A stretch of DNA of 64,000 nt from Papaver somniferum (GCF_003573695.1 NW_020621936.1:11594001-11658000), one strand, 5' to 3'. Numbered from the stretch's first letter, positions 10,201 to 21,690 are shown. Notes: generated by a model not told the origin, from the sequence alone. Numbers and translations: made by a program.

Positions 10201-13014
10201 CAGATGCACGTACATCATGCATCAATTTTCCCTTCAATAAGCTAAACTGTGACTTTGACAATCCTTTGGTAAATAAATCTGCGATCTGACTGAGAGTATG
10301 AACATAGGAAACCTTCAGAAAACCAGAACTAACCAGATCACGAATCATATGGTAGTCTACTTCAATATGCTTTGTGCGGGCATGGAAAATTGGGTTTGCA
10401 GTGAGACTGCCTGCACCAAGATTGTCACATTATAAAAGACAAGGGAGAGATAAATAGACGGATAGTTCTTCAAATAAGTAAGAAAGCCACAATATTTCAG
10501 CAGCTGCATTTGCAAGACCTCTGTACTCAGCTTCTGTGGAAGAGCGAGAGATTGTGTGTTGTTTCTTCAAAGACCAGGACACTAAGTTGCCACCCACAAA
10601 CACACAATAACCTGATGTAGATTTGCGTGTATCAGGACATCCAACCCAGTCACTGTCACAATAAGTAGTGGTGAGAGTGGAACAATCACCATCTTGTAAA
10701 GTAATGCCTTGACCTAAAGAACCTTTAATATATCGTAGAATTCTTTTGGCCAGCTGTAGATGAATATCAGTAGGCATGTACATGAATTGGCTCACATAGT
10801 TAACTGCAAAACTAATGTCAGTCCTGGTGAGAGTTAAATATTGAAGACCATCCACTAAGATTCTGTAAGAAGCAACATCTGACAATAGAGTTCCATCAAA
10901 AGCAGACACCCTTGGACCTGAAGCATTTTGTTAGGTGAAGAGTCAAAAACAGCTTCAATACCCAAAAAATAGTGTAGAGGACCAAGATCTTTCATTGCAA
11001 ACTCTGACTTCAAGGAAGTAATAAAGGAAGTAAGTAGAGAATCTGAAGTACCAACAAGAATAATATCATCAACATAGACTAGGAGAATCATCCTCTCAGA
11101 ATTCTTGTGATAAATGAACATGGAACTATCACAACTAGAGTTCTTGAAACCACTTTTAATAAGATACACACTGAATCTGTCATACCAGGCCCTAAGAGCC
11201 TGTTTAAGTCCATACAAGGATTTATTAAGTTCACATACATGAGTAGGATGATCTGGATCAACAAAACCAGGAGGTTGCTCCATATAAACTTTTTCTTTTA
11301 AATGCCCATGTAAAAAGGCATTGTTTACATCCAATTGTCTCATGCTCCACTTATTTGAGATTGCTAAGCTCAAAACACATCTAATGGTAGTTGCTTTAAC
11401 TACAGGGCTAAAAGTCTCATCAAAGTCAATATCATCCACTTGATGATAGCCCTTAGCAACTAATCTAGCTTTGTGTTTATCTATGGTACCATCAACATGT
11501 AATTTTGTCTTATAAACCCATTTACAGCCAAGTACATTCATAGAGGGATGATATGGAACATGAATAAAAGTGTCATTCTCATGGAGAGCAGTATATTCAT
11601 TCTTCATGGCATTAACCCAAACTGGTAACTTACTTGCTTCTTTAAAAGTTTTGGGTTCAGAAGGTGATTGAAGTAAAGTAGCAAGTGCAACAGAGACAGG
11701 ATGTTTCAGTGTACTATTTGCTACAAAATCCTTAGAAAGAGGTTTAAGAACATGAATACCTGACTTAGATCTTGTATGCATTCCTGAAGGAGCAGTTGAC
11801 TCAGCTGTGGTAGGATCAACAATGGTAGTTGACTCATCTGATATGGAAGCAACAGTAGCAGTTGACTCAGCTGTGGTGGGATCAACAATAGTAGTTGACT
11901 CAGCTGTGGTGGGATCAACACTACCAGCTGACTCAGTTGATATGGAAGCAACAGTAGCAGTTGACTCAGCAAATGGAAACTTAGTTTCATCAAAAACAAC
12001 ATGAGTAGTGACATATATCCTATGAGTGTGCAAGTCCATACATCTGTACCCCTTATGATGAATATTGTATCCCAGAAACACACAAGTAGCTGATTTTGGG
12101 CTGAGCTTATCTTTCCTATAAGCTGCCAAGTTTGGATAACATAAACACCCATACACTCTGAGAAGAGAATAATCTGGTCTACACTTGTATAGCATTTCAT
12201 AAGGATATTTAAAATCAAGGAGCTTACTGGGAAGTCTGTTGATAAGAAACACAGTTGTTAAAAAAGAATCAAACCAAAACTTCTTTGGAAGAGAAGCATG
12301 AAAAGATAAAGTATTCCCCATCTCTGTGACATGTCTATGTTTCCTCTCTGCTGAACCATTTTGTTGATGAAGATAAGGACATGAAATTCTTAAGGCAATA
12401 CCACTAGAATCAAGAAAATCTCTAAATGGTCCTTTAACAATCTCAAGAGCACCATCACACTGAAAGTGTTTTATCTTAACAGTAAACAGATTCTCAATAA
12501 AAGACTTGAACAACTTAAAGCAATGAACACTGTCTGATTTATTCTTCATTGGATAAATCCATGAAAATTTTGTACAATCATCAACAAACAGAATATAATA
12601 CTTGTATCCCAGATGATATTTTACAGGAGCAGGGCCCCAAATATCACAGTGAACCAACATAATAGGTAGACTAGAATTATTACCAGTGTCATGAAAAGGC
12701 AAACATTTATTCTTAGCTAACTGACAAGATCCACAAATAGAAGTACATTTTGTAGATAGTTTGATAGCAGTACTGGTGTCAAGCTTATGGAGAATCTTCT
12801 GAGCAGGATGGCCTAGTCTTGAATGCCACAAAGTTGAAGAAGCTGCTAAAGTAATAAAGGCAGTACTATGAGGAGAAAAAGTTGGTTGTTGAGTAGTAGT
12901 ATTTGAAGTAGATTTTCCAGATATTATGGGATATAGTCCATGCTGCATCCTCCCTCTAGCAAGAATAAGGTTGCTCCTCAATGACTTTATTTCATATCCC
13001 CAAGGATAGAACAA
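10196..13014 (-). pseudogene. Copia-A integrase, reverse transcriptase and RNase H
   Basis: 719 codons open from 13014: integrase zinc domain (HSRLGHP ... CGSCQLAKNKC), integrase core (FVDDCTKFSWIYP; QQNGSAERKHRHV), a Ser/Thr-Val-Asp-Pro repeat linker near 11800-12000, then RT (GCKWVYKTKLHVDG, QLDVNNAFLHGHL, LLVYVDDIILVG). A frameshift near 10915 moves reading to 10909-10430 with RNase H (TRKSTSGYCVF, SRSSTEAEYRGLANAA). Another frame change before 10430 precedes the tail (readable as TKHIEVDYHMIRDLV), ending at 10196. The catalytic motifs are present, but the frame is broken at least twice, so it is not autonomous as it stands. Confidence 0.9.
11801..11981. repeat. In-frame tandem repeat in the Copia-A integrase-RT linker
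   Basis: Imperfect 36-54 bp units encoding variants of ESTTIVDPTTA and ESTATVASIS on the minus strand. They lie in the variable linker between integrase and RT, so expansion here would not disturb the enzymes. Confidence 0.7.
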
Positions 13015-14725
13015 GAAAACATAGTTATTTTCCTAAGTAAATTGAGCAACAGACATTAAATTGTGTTGCAAATGAGGAACATAAAGTACTTTCTGTAGAT
13101 TAAACTGCTTAGATGGAGTAGATAAAGTTGAAGAACCTACTAAATATATAGGAAGTAACTTACCATCTCCAACCATAACTTGTTCAGTGCCAGAATGAGC
13201 AGAAGTATTCTGTAAAACTGAAGCATCATTTGTAATGTGACTAGAAGCTCCTGAATCAGGTATCCAAACTGGTCCTGAGTGAGTATGACTCCAATAGCCT
13301 ACACTCTCATAAGCAGTATCATTAGGAGATTGGCCATTATAATCAAACTCATTAGAAAACCAAGGAGAAGAAGTATCACTCCCTGCATTAAGATCAAGTT
13401 CAAGAAAAGCCTTCTGAGGAGGAGCTAAACTGTTTCTTGAAGGAGCATATCGAAATCTACACCGATTACCTTGATGACCTTGTTTATGACATATCTGACA
13501 AGGAATGGATCCATAATCGATAACTTGATTTTGAGCAGGATTAAACTCAGTTTTTCGAAAACCAGGAGGACAAGTTGGTGTAGAAGATGGAGACGATGAT
13601 GATGAAGGTGATACATGTGATGGAAATGAAGGTGTAGGTTTTCGAAAATTAGAAGTATAAAGAGAAGGTTGTTTCTTCACAAAGAAAGCATAGTTTGTTG
13701 GATCTGAAATTAGTGTAGAGAAGGAATCTGAATCTTGTTCTTTCAAGAATTTCCCATGACTAAGAAGACGAGATCGAAGTTCAGAGAAAGATAACGGAGG
13801 CTCTCGGTTTTGAACACTAACAACAAAGTGAATAAACTCTCGACCTAGATCATTAAAGATTATACATTACCAGATCGGAGTCTTGCACTGGTTCACCAAT
13901 TTCTGCTAAAGAATCTGAAATTGTCTTGATTTGATGAAGGAAATCATAAATTGTTGACGAGCCTTTCTTGATTCAGTGAAGTTGAGATCTCAACAAAGAC
14001 TTACGAGCAAGAAATTGATCACTGAAAAGTTTCGCCAAATGCATCCATTTTTCTCTGGCTGTGTGTTTACCAAGCAATTCAGAAGAGAACGATCTAGCTA
14101 CTGCAGCGTTAATGCAAGATCCAACAAATTTATCAACTTGTAACCACTAAAGATAGTTTGGATTTGGTGTTTGAGTGTTGTTGATCATCATCATAGGAGA
14201 TTCAGGTGGAACAGTTCCATCAACAAAACCATAAAGGTTTGTACAGATAAGAATGGAAGAAATCTGATCTTTCCATACAAGATAATTTGAGCCATCTAAT
14301 TTATCAGAAACAAAATTATTTATGTTTTGAAAAGGAATTGTAAATCTTGGCTGAAGAACAAACTGATCATAGAAGGAAGACTGTAATGGAGGTTGTTGTG
14401 GTTGTATTTGAGGTTGTTGTGTTTGAAACTGAGGGAAGTAAAAACGATGAAGATTTTGAGAAGGTAATGTATGTTGTGGAATCTGTATTGGTTTGTGATG
14501 AAGATGTTGTTGTTGTGGTGTAGTAAAAGGCGGTCATGGTGATGATTGTTGAGTTGCAGATGGTGTTGGTGGTGGTGGTTGATATGAAGAAGAAGAAGGT
14601 AAAGAAGGTGGTTGTTGAGGTTGTGGTGATGATAATGGTGGAAAAAGCTGTGAATTGTTGATGTTTAGTGTGTTGTTGTTGACAGCGGAAGATGATGCCG
14701 TGTTTCGTTGAGTGGTTCTCACCAT
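13015..14725 (-). pseudogene. Copia-A gag and protease region
   Basis: Starts MVRTTQRNTASSSAVNNN at 14725 with a Pro/Gln/Ser-rich leader. It continues with stops and frameshifts through the gag core (readable pieces include DGSNYLVWKDQI near 14270). An open part at 13746-13033 holds the CCHC knuckle (CQICHKQGHQGNRC) and the aspartic protease motif WIPDSGASSHI. One in-frame stop at 13030-13032 separates it from the pol part. Product: structural protein and protease of virus-like particles. Confidence 0.8.
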
Positions 14726-14809
14726 TTTTAGGGTTAAGTTGAAGGTTTGATGGTGATTTGAAGGTTGTTACGGGTGAGGATCAGAGAGAATTTGAAGTTC
14801 CCTTTTTGG

Positions 14810-14821
14810 TATCTGATACCA
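14810..14821 (-). other. Copia-A primer-binding site
   Basis: Reads TGGTATCAGATA on the minus strand directly after the 5' LTR. It matches the 3' end of plant initiator tRNA-Met over its first 10 bases. Confidence 0.85.
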
Positions 14822-15050
14822 TGTAAGAACTGTGTTTGTATTCAATGAATGTTAACTTTACAATAGAACAAGACTGAGTCTTATATAGACGCACAGACTC
14901 AACTACAAAACAAAATTTAGAGGAGGTGACTGATATTACAGGCGGTGAATGACAGACTGTAACAGCTGTAACAAAAACTAAATCATGTGGCTATGATTAA
15001 CAGTAAGAGAGTAGTCCGTACAGAGTACGGATGCTTGACTCAGTCTAACA
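14822..15050 (-). repeat. Copia-A 5' LTR
   Basis: 229 bp partner of 9960-10188. It is the 5' LTR because the tRNA primer site lies on its left, as read on the minus strand. Confidence 0.95.
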
Positions 15051-17797
15051 TTAGTTGTTAGTCCCAGCAAAACCCGGATGATGCGTTGCTATCGAGAGGT
15101 TCCTCCAAATGTTAAACACCGTCTCGATGCTAACGACCAGTCAGGAATTAAGATGCACAAAAGTTATATTTCAATAGTTAATGATCACGGAGGATACAAT
15201 AACATGACTTGTACAGAAAAGGATTGTAAAAATATCATAACAGAGCTAAGAGCGTTGAGGCTAGGAGAAGGAGATGCCATCGCTATAATAAGATATTTTA
15301 TGAACAAGGTAAGCCAAAAATCAAACGAGCACTCGAACTTTTATTATGTTGTTGATGTGGATGAAAATAAACATTTGAAGAACGTGTTTTGGGCTGATGG
15401 TGTAGAGAAGCGTATAAAGAATTTGGTGATGTTGTTAGTTTTGATACTACTTACTTGACCAACAAATATAACATGCCTTTTGCTCTTTTTGTCGGCGTGA
15501 ATCATCATGGACAGTCTATATTACTTGGTTGTGGGTTGCTATCAGATGAACGAGGGGAAACTTTTGTATGGTTATTTAATGATTGGCTGAAATGCATGGC
15601 TGGGTGTCCTCCTCGAGCAGTCATCACTGACCAAGCTAAGGCAATGCAAAATACAATTAGAATTGGTTTTCCTGCTGCCAGACATAGATGGTGTATATGG
15701 CACGTTATGAGTAAAGTGCCAGAGAAGTTTGGCATGTACTCCAAAAGGGAGAAAATAATATTTACGCTGCAAGAATTGATATATGATACACAAACTCCAG
15801 CTGAGTTTGAAACACGTTGGCAGAAGATGTTGCAAAAGTATTCCTTGGGGACCAACAAATGGTTAAGTGATCTATATGATGAGAAAGAAAGATGGATACC
15901 ATGTTTTCTGAACGACACATTTTGGGCTGGTATGTCGTCGACCCAACGGAGTGAAGGCATGAACGCTTTTTTCGATAGTTTTCTCCTGCCGAAAACATCT
16001 TTGAAACAATTTGTTGAGCAGTTTGAACAAGCACTGATGAAAAAAGTGGAAAAAGAGTTGGTTGCAGATGCCGAGTCAGTGAAGTATATTAAGACTTTTA
16101 CGAAAAATCCATTTGAGGAACAACTTCAGCAGTTGTACACTAACGATAAATACATGGAGTTCTCAAATGAAATAAAGGAATCTGTTAGTTGCAATATACT
16201 TAGCGTGGATAATAGTCACGAGATATCTGAATATGTTATTCGAGAGGATATTTGGGTAACTGATTAATTTGGCAAAAAGCTGAAGTTTATCATAACATTT
16301 AAAAAAATTGAAACTTTTGAGAATGAAATGGAGAAGGATGCAGAATCAGAAATTTCAGTTGATGATGACACATCTTCAGAAGGTACGGACTCTGAGAGTG
16401 AGTCTGATTCTAGTTCAGACGATAGTGATTTTGGTGAAAGTGGAAAGAAGAAAAAAAGGAAAACAGTAGTTGATTTTGATGTTCACTGTAGTTGCCAAAG
16501 GTTTGAGAGTAAAGGAATCCTTTGTAGGCATAAGATCAAGGTACTAATACTTAATGAGATCCGGTTTATATATGACAAGTATATCTTAAGGAGGTGGAGA
16601 AAAGATGTAAAGAGATCGCATACAAAGGTTATTGTGAATTTTACTTTTTGGGAGAATAGTGAACGCAAGCTTGCGTTATAATCAGATGTGCAGCGAGGTT
16701 GCATATTTGGCTTCAGGAAGCGATGAACAATGTAAAGATGTTAATGGGTGGTTGGACTGTAAGATCGGTGAGCTCATTGTTAAGCAAAAGGAAGCTGAAA
16801 AGGCTAAGATGGTTGAGGCTAAAAAGGTTGTACCGGCGATCGATGTCAAAGATCCATTAACTAAGAAGCGTCCGTCCTAGATCTACTAGACTGAGAGTTA
16901 AGAGAAGTAAAAAGCAACGTGCAACGAAAAAATCATCAGCCAGAAAAGACCAGGTAAGGGTTCTAACTTTTCCTTTGGTCTTTTATACAGATAATTGTAG
17001 CACCTTGTATAAATAGATAATCTTTTGAATTTTTATTCCTGTAAGCTATATTTAATGGATATGTTCTTAGTATCATGTATTTTACATTGTACAAGGTATA
17101 TGAATGCTAGTTATTATGTGTTGAAGAGTTGTGTTCAACTGATTGCTTAACCTTGGTTGTAGTATATTATTATTAATGAGCCAATGATTCAAGAGAATGT
17201 TGGGACATCCAAAACACTACAGTACATGCAACAACAACGACAAGTACAAGGGACATCCCAAAGAGGTAGAGGAACAAGAGGAGGAAGGGGCATACGAGGT
17301 AGACGAGGCACAAGAGGAGGAAGAGGCACACATATGAACGACCCTTGTGGCGCCTACACGCCCCATCTAGGTAGTTCGTATCTGAGCCTTCCCCATGAGC
17401 AATATATGAATTCTCCTGATGTACCGCATATGAGCCGTACCATTCCATATGGCAATACTTTTGTGCCTTACACTGACCATCCTGCAGTCCCATATGGAAC
17501 TCCTATGGTAAGTAGTATATGCAAATTGTCTATGACAATTTTGAAAGATAGTTTTCTATTGAGACTCTTATGTAGTGTTATTTTTGTTCTTATCTAGCCA
17601 ATAATGGTCACAACACAAGAATTTGGCAGTGCACCAACAAATACAAACCATGTTTCATTCTCAGAATTGCTGGTAAAGTATCATTTTCTTTTTACTGAAA
17701 ACCTTGTTTTTTAATTGAAAACCTTCACTACAGACTTTATTCATTATTATGTATTTTTTCCACTGAATAGGAGTCGAACCCATGGGATCTAGTATAG

Positions 17798-18426
17798 TTA
17801 ATGAAGTTTCACTTAGCTTTTGCAAGATGTCAGATGTTCCGTTTGATGTCGATCGACTCTTCAAGGACGTTGTTATGTTCAGAAAGACAGTATTAGCTTG
17901 TCTGCCAGACAAAAAGGATTTCCGCATAGATTTTGGGAGTCACAAATCATATATTTTTCCTTTAAGTTTTATAGTTCTTTTTAGTTTTGAGTATTACTGA
18001 AACTTTCTTGCCACGCTACAGTTGTTTAAACCTTAATTCACTAGTAGACCTGAAGTTTTTGATGAATTCGAACCAATGCTTTCATTTTAATACAACTCTT
18101 CTCTTTTCCTACATTTGAACTTCATCTCTGTTTGCATTTAGAGTAGGAGAATCTAATGCGAATAGCGTGCGTAAGCTAGATACGCCTATAACTCAAATCT
18201 AGTACAAACTTTGGTGGTTTTAAATGTGAGATTAGCTGTCCAGTTTGAGTGGTGCCTGCCAAACAACAACACCGCTAGGAAGCATCAATAATTCAGATTG
18301 TTAGAGAGGTTGAATATCAAACGAGCAACTCATTTCTGCTCGCCTCTCCCTGTCTTGTGCATTTAAAAGAGCTGGAGGGAAAGAACTCGCATACTCAACT
18401 GTGCCGAATGATCGAGTTATTATGTT
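17798..18426. other. 3' flank of FAR1 gene; MULE end-like 16-mer
   Basis: No gene recognised. GGGAGTCACAAATCAT at 17934-17949 repeats the outer end of the MULE TIR (22465-22481) in the same orientation, but sequence further inside does not match. Immediately before 18427 the sequence may hold unreadable upstream GLOX remains. Confidence 0.4.
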
Positions 18427-18966
18427 CGATGGTATGCGTCTAATCAAATTTTGGCAAATAGGAAAGTCATTGCCGTTGGTGGTAGAGGTCAGTTTAATTG
18501 TGAGTTCATCCCTAAGAGCTCTTTGCAGTCGGATTTTAAAGTCTTCGCACTTCCATTTCTTAAAGAAACCAGTGATGCCGTAGAGAACAATTTATACCCA
18601 TTTACTCATCTCTTACCTGATGGAAACCTCTTCATCTTTGCAAATACTAAATGAATCTTGTTTGATTATATAAACAATCGAGTTGATAGTTATAGGAATG
18701 ATTATCCAGTCATGCCATGTGGAGTTTCACGCAATTATCCAAGCACTGGTTCATCTGTACTTCTTCCGATGAAACTTGGTCTCATCAACAGTATTATTGA
18801 TACACCAGATGTTGAGGTCTTATCTGTGGAGGGGTACCACCAACTTCAAACATCACTGTGATCAAAGGAACATTTTTACCAGCTGCCAAATCATGCGGAC
18901 GTTTAGTGATCACAGCAAAACAACCCCAATGGGTAATGGAAGAAACGCCGATCGAAAGAGTCATAT
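18427..18966 (+). pseudogene. Glyoxal/galactose-oxidase-like (GLOX) gene fragment
   Basis: Translates as RWYASNQILANRKVIAVGGR, then a stretch with NNLYPFTHLLPDGNLFIFAN, PVMPCGVSRNYPSTGSSVLL and, after a frameshift near 18830, GTFLPAAKSCGRLVITAKQP and WVMEETPIERV. These are consecutive parts of the plant aldehyde-oxidase GLOX family (extracellular copper-radical oxidases making H2O2). In frame 1, TGA at 18652 interrupts it. Only about 175 of the usual 540-600 residues remain; signal peptide, N-terminal half and C-terminal copper-ligand region are absent. It lies between the FAR1 gene and the right TIR, so it may be a host fragment captured by the MULE. Confidence 0.82.
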
Positions 18967-19137
18967 AACAATTTGCCTTTGTTTGAATCAGAATGGAGGA
19001 GTTGCATACTTGCATTTGTTTGGCATATACTAAAAGCGAGCCTGATAAATGTTGTATCTTAGCCTTTAAATCTAATCGACGGTTAAAAGAATGAACAGAA
19101 ACTTAACGATAAATTCTCTAACCTCCGGTATTATTGG

Positions 19138-19672
19138 TGTAGGATCCAAATATCGCACAATAATAAAGCTTGCGAGAATGTAGCAGAGCCTGCGAAATTG
19201 TAATGAGAGCCTGAGAGAACGTAGCACGGGATCCGAAAATGGGGAAATATGAGTTGTACTCCACTACATATGAGTTGTCATCCATTATGTAAATACCTAT
19301 ATAAAGAGAAAGGTAAGAGAGAGAAAGGAGGATAATCAAAAAGAAAAAGGAGAGAGACACTTTAGGGAGGACACATTTGTAGAGAGAAAGAGAGCAGAAT
19401 TTGTATTATTATCTTCTTCTTCCTTCTTCAACCAAGAGCTTCAAATACTCATTAATGGAGTCTCAATTGTAATCCATATGTAATTACAAACAATCATAGT
19501 GAAGATCCCTAACCCCGTGGATGTAGATCACATTGATCGAACCACGTAAATCTTGTGTCTTATTTTCTATTTTCATTATCTTTATCTTTATTTTCATATC
19601 AAATAAGTTTAGATCTAGAAGTCATAGTCATGATAATACAAGGGGTGTGTTGTAGGATTTTCTGCAACTACA
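19138..19672 (+). repeat. 5' LTR of the non-coding LTR element
   Basis: 535 bp, TG...CA ends, near-identical to 21831-22367. Confidence 0.92.
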
Positions 19673-19831
19673 TTTTGGCGCTAGAAACAGGGAGGAGTAA
19701 AGGATTTATCCCTCCTGTAGCTTGTTAGTTCAAAAAATTTCCATGAAGATTAGCTATTGTTCATATTTTTCTAGATCTACAAAGTTTAGGTTCAAAAATG
19801 GAAATTTTATGGAAGAAATCACACTTTCAGG

Positions 19832-20188
19832 TAGGGGTGCACATACCCTACCCATATCCGCCAACCCTACCCTACCCGCCAGTTTTTTAACCGTATCCTA
19901 CCCTGTCCACTATTTGGCGGGTTGGGTGGCGGGTAAAGATTTTCTTAACCGCCAGTAAACGGGTAGGGTGGCGGGTATAGGCCATATCCTACCCACCCTA
20001 CCTAGGAGTGCACATACCCTACCCATACCCGCCAATCCTACCCTACCCGCCAGTTTTTTAATCGTATCCTACCCTATCCATTATTTGGCGGGTAGGGTGG
20101 CGGGTAAAGATTTTCTTAACCGCCAGTAAACGGGTAGGGTGACGGATATAGGCCATATCCTACCCACCCTACCCGTTGTGCATCCCTA
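19832..20188. mobile_element. Dimeric hAT-type MITE
   Basis: Ends TAGGGGTGCACA and TTGTGCATCCCTA are inverted repeats. The element is flanked by a perfect 8-bp target duplication CTTTCAGG (19824-19831, 20189-20196), the hAT hallmark. Inside, a ~172-bp unit rich in TACCCTACCC and GGCGGGTA is present twice in tandem (second unit from 20003, TAGGAGTGCACA). It is nested in the non-coding LTR element. Confidence 0.9.
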
Positions 20189-20397
20189 CTTTCAGGGAGT
20201 AAACATCATCAACAATTCAAAGACATGAAAAGAGTGAGAGAAAAAATTAGTTGTTGTGGTGAAATTTAAGGCAAAAATGAAAGTTTCAGCGGAAGATTTT
20301 CATGTTCAGGAGATGAAGGCAAATGTGAAAGAAGTTAAGGAAAGACGAAGATAATGATAAAAGTCAGAAGTTGTGATTTTTGTCACAAACAGAAATT

Positions 20398-21075
20398 CGC
20401 ACAGATGGTTCAAGGCTGAGCAAACAACAAATAGGTCACGGGTTCGAATACACAGAGACACATATTTTTCATTTTCTTCTCATTTGCATGGGAGAATAAA
20501 AGAATAAGGAAAAAGGTTATGCGTTAATTTCGTAGAGAGGTTCTTGCACAATTGGTCCAGAGAGCAGTATGTGTTTTCTTGGTCGCAAGTTCGAATTCGC
20601 TTGCGAACATAGTTTTCTTCTTTTTTACAGAGAGCGAAAAAATGAATAGTTTCGCAATATTGTTTCATTATTTCGCAAACAAGAGGCAGTACAATTGGTC
20701 ATCTGCGAAGTTAATGAGTTCATGGTCGTGTGATCAAGTCCCAACACATGCGTATTTTTTCGCACAAATATTTCTTTGATTATTTCGCATAGAAGAGAGT
20801 TGATGATAATTTCGCAGAGATATTTCGCAAAGAAGAAGCTTGCACAGTTGGTCAGGAGGCATGAATGCAAGCAGCAGGTCGCGGGATCAATTCTTGCTTC
20901 TCGCATATTTATTTTTGTTACGCGAAATTTATACAGAATTGCCTCTCACACAGTTGGAATTTGATTACATCACAAGAACTTTGATTATTTCACAAGAGAG
21001 GGTTAGCATAGTTGGTATGGTGCGAGAATATGCAAGTAGCAGGTCGCGGGTTCAATTCTTGCCTTTCACATCTGT
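20398..21075 (+). repeat. Array of five tRNA-like modules
   Basis: Five modules start near 20399, 20545, 20686, 20841 and 21004, spaced about 142-163 bp. Each has a D-arm-like GCACAGTTGGTC or GCATAGTTGGTA start and, 30-45 bp on, a T-arm/B-box-like GGTCGCGGGTTCAATTC (variants GGTCACGGGTTCGAATAC, GGTCGCAAGTTCGAATTC). TTTCGCA-type spacers separate them. No acceptor-stem pairing or CCA-proximal structure typical of functional tRNA genes was found, so they are called tRNA-like only. Internal Pol III promoter activity is possible. Confidence 0.6.
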
Positions 21076-21437
21076 TGAATTACAGAAATTTCAGAATTAC
21101 AACGATTCCACAATTACAAAAGAAACCGAGAAAAATCTCGCACATATCAATTTATATATTTCTCTTGAAAATTTGCTTTGTTTCAAATGAGAATGATATC
21201 TAACATGGAGAGTAGTAGGAGGAAAAATAAGACATTCCATCAACATGCTGCATAAGACCTCATTAGGATCATTTCCATGAAAGATGTTTATCGGATGAGA
21301 CGAAACAAGTTATACAAAGGAAATCAAAACAAAGAAAAACGATTTGAACTTGCAATTAAATAAAAAATTTTGATAAAAGAAATGTTGAATACTAATCTAA
21401 ATTCTTATTTGCATTACATCATTGCATGAGGCAGAGA

Positions 21438-21690
21438 GCGTGGAGTATAATTTCGCAATACTTCTTATTCGCAATCAAGGACGGATACTTCTTATACTTC
21501 TCAAAGGATACTTCATACTTCTTATATATTTCGAGGACTAAGTACTTCTTATACTTCTCAAAGGATACTTCATACTTCATACTTCTTATATATTTCGAGG
21601 ATTGAGTATTTCTTATACTTCTTTAAGGATACTTCATACTTTGCATACTTCAAGAGATGATACTTCTTATTTACTTCGCAACGCTCCGGA
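21438..21690 (+). repeat. Tandem CTTCTTATACTTC repeats
   Basis: About 65-80 bp units containing TACTTCTTATACTTCTCAAA, GGATACTTCATACTTC and TATATTTCGAGGA, at least three times with decay. Near the 3' end of the non-coding LTR element interior. Confidence 0.7.

Larger units (their letters stand above)
9960..15050 (-). mobile_element. Copia-A: young Ty1/Copia LTR retrotransposon (5091 bp)
   Basis: Two 229-bp LTRs (TGTAAGAACTG ... GTCTAACA) with three differences between them. Flanked by the 5-bp target duplication TTAGT (9955-9959 and 15051-15055). On the minus strand the primer-binding site TGGTATCAGATA (initiator tRNA-Met type) follows the 5' LTR, and a G-rich purine tract precedes the 3' LTR. 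Domain order protease-integrase-RT-RNase H is Copia. It lies in the FAR1-domain exon; removing element plus one duplication rejoins HNHLVV in frame. Confidence 0.95.
9522..17797 (+). pseudogene. FAR1/FHY3-type Mutator transposase gene, interrupted by Copia-A
   Basis: Acidic N-terminus from ATG 9522, after a TTGTAG acceptor. FAR1 DNA-binding domain about 9675-9960 (IRELELAYKRYGKRVGF-like, RCGCKAGLTARL, DKWDVLTFHALHNHLVV). MULE transposase domain 15056-16250 with VVSFDTTYLTNKYNMPFALF, AVITDQAKAMQ, HRWCIWHVM and QRSEGMNAFF. Then an acidic Ser/Asp/Glu insert and a SWIM finger (CSCQRFESKGILCRH) near 16490. The basic tail ends at donor 16953/16954. Three further exons (17163-17507, 17598-17672, 17771-17797) join in phase 0; the first is RGG-rich then Pro/Tyr-rich, and the last ends NPWDLV. 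Lesions besides Copia-A: a frameshift in an A8 run (9753-9760), TAA at 9853, a frameshift near 15420, TAA at 16265 and a frameshift near 16680. Such proteins are nuclear DNA-binding transposases or their domesticated relatives. Position within the large TIR pair favours a transposase. Confidence 0.85.

Noticed and set aside
11721..12218. Leu/Pro-rich minus-strand frame in the Copia-A linker region
   Set aside because: Alternate-frame reading of the Copia-A integrase-RT linker repeats.
15505..16034. Several minus-strand frames opposite the FAR1 transposase domain
   Set aside because: They overlap the clearly homologous plus-strand transposase and show no domain of their own.
20398..21075. Functional tRNA genes
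   Set aside because: B-box-like motifs are present, but acceptor stems and anticodon loops do not form convincingly; kept as tRNA-like repeats only.
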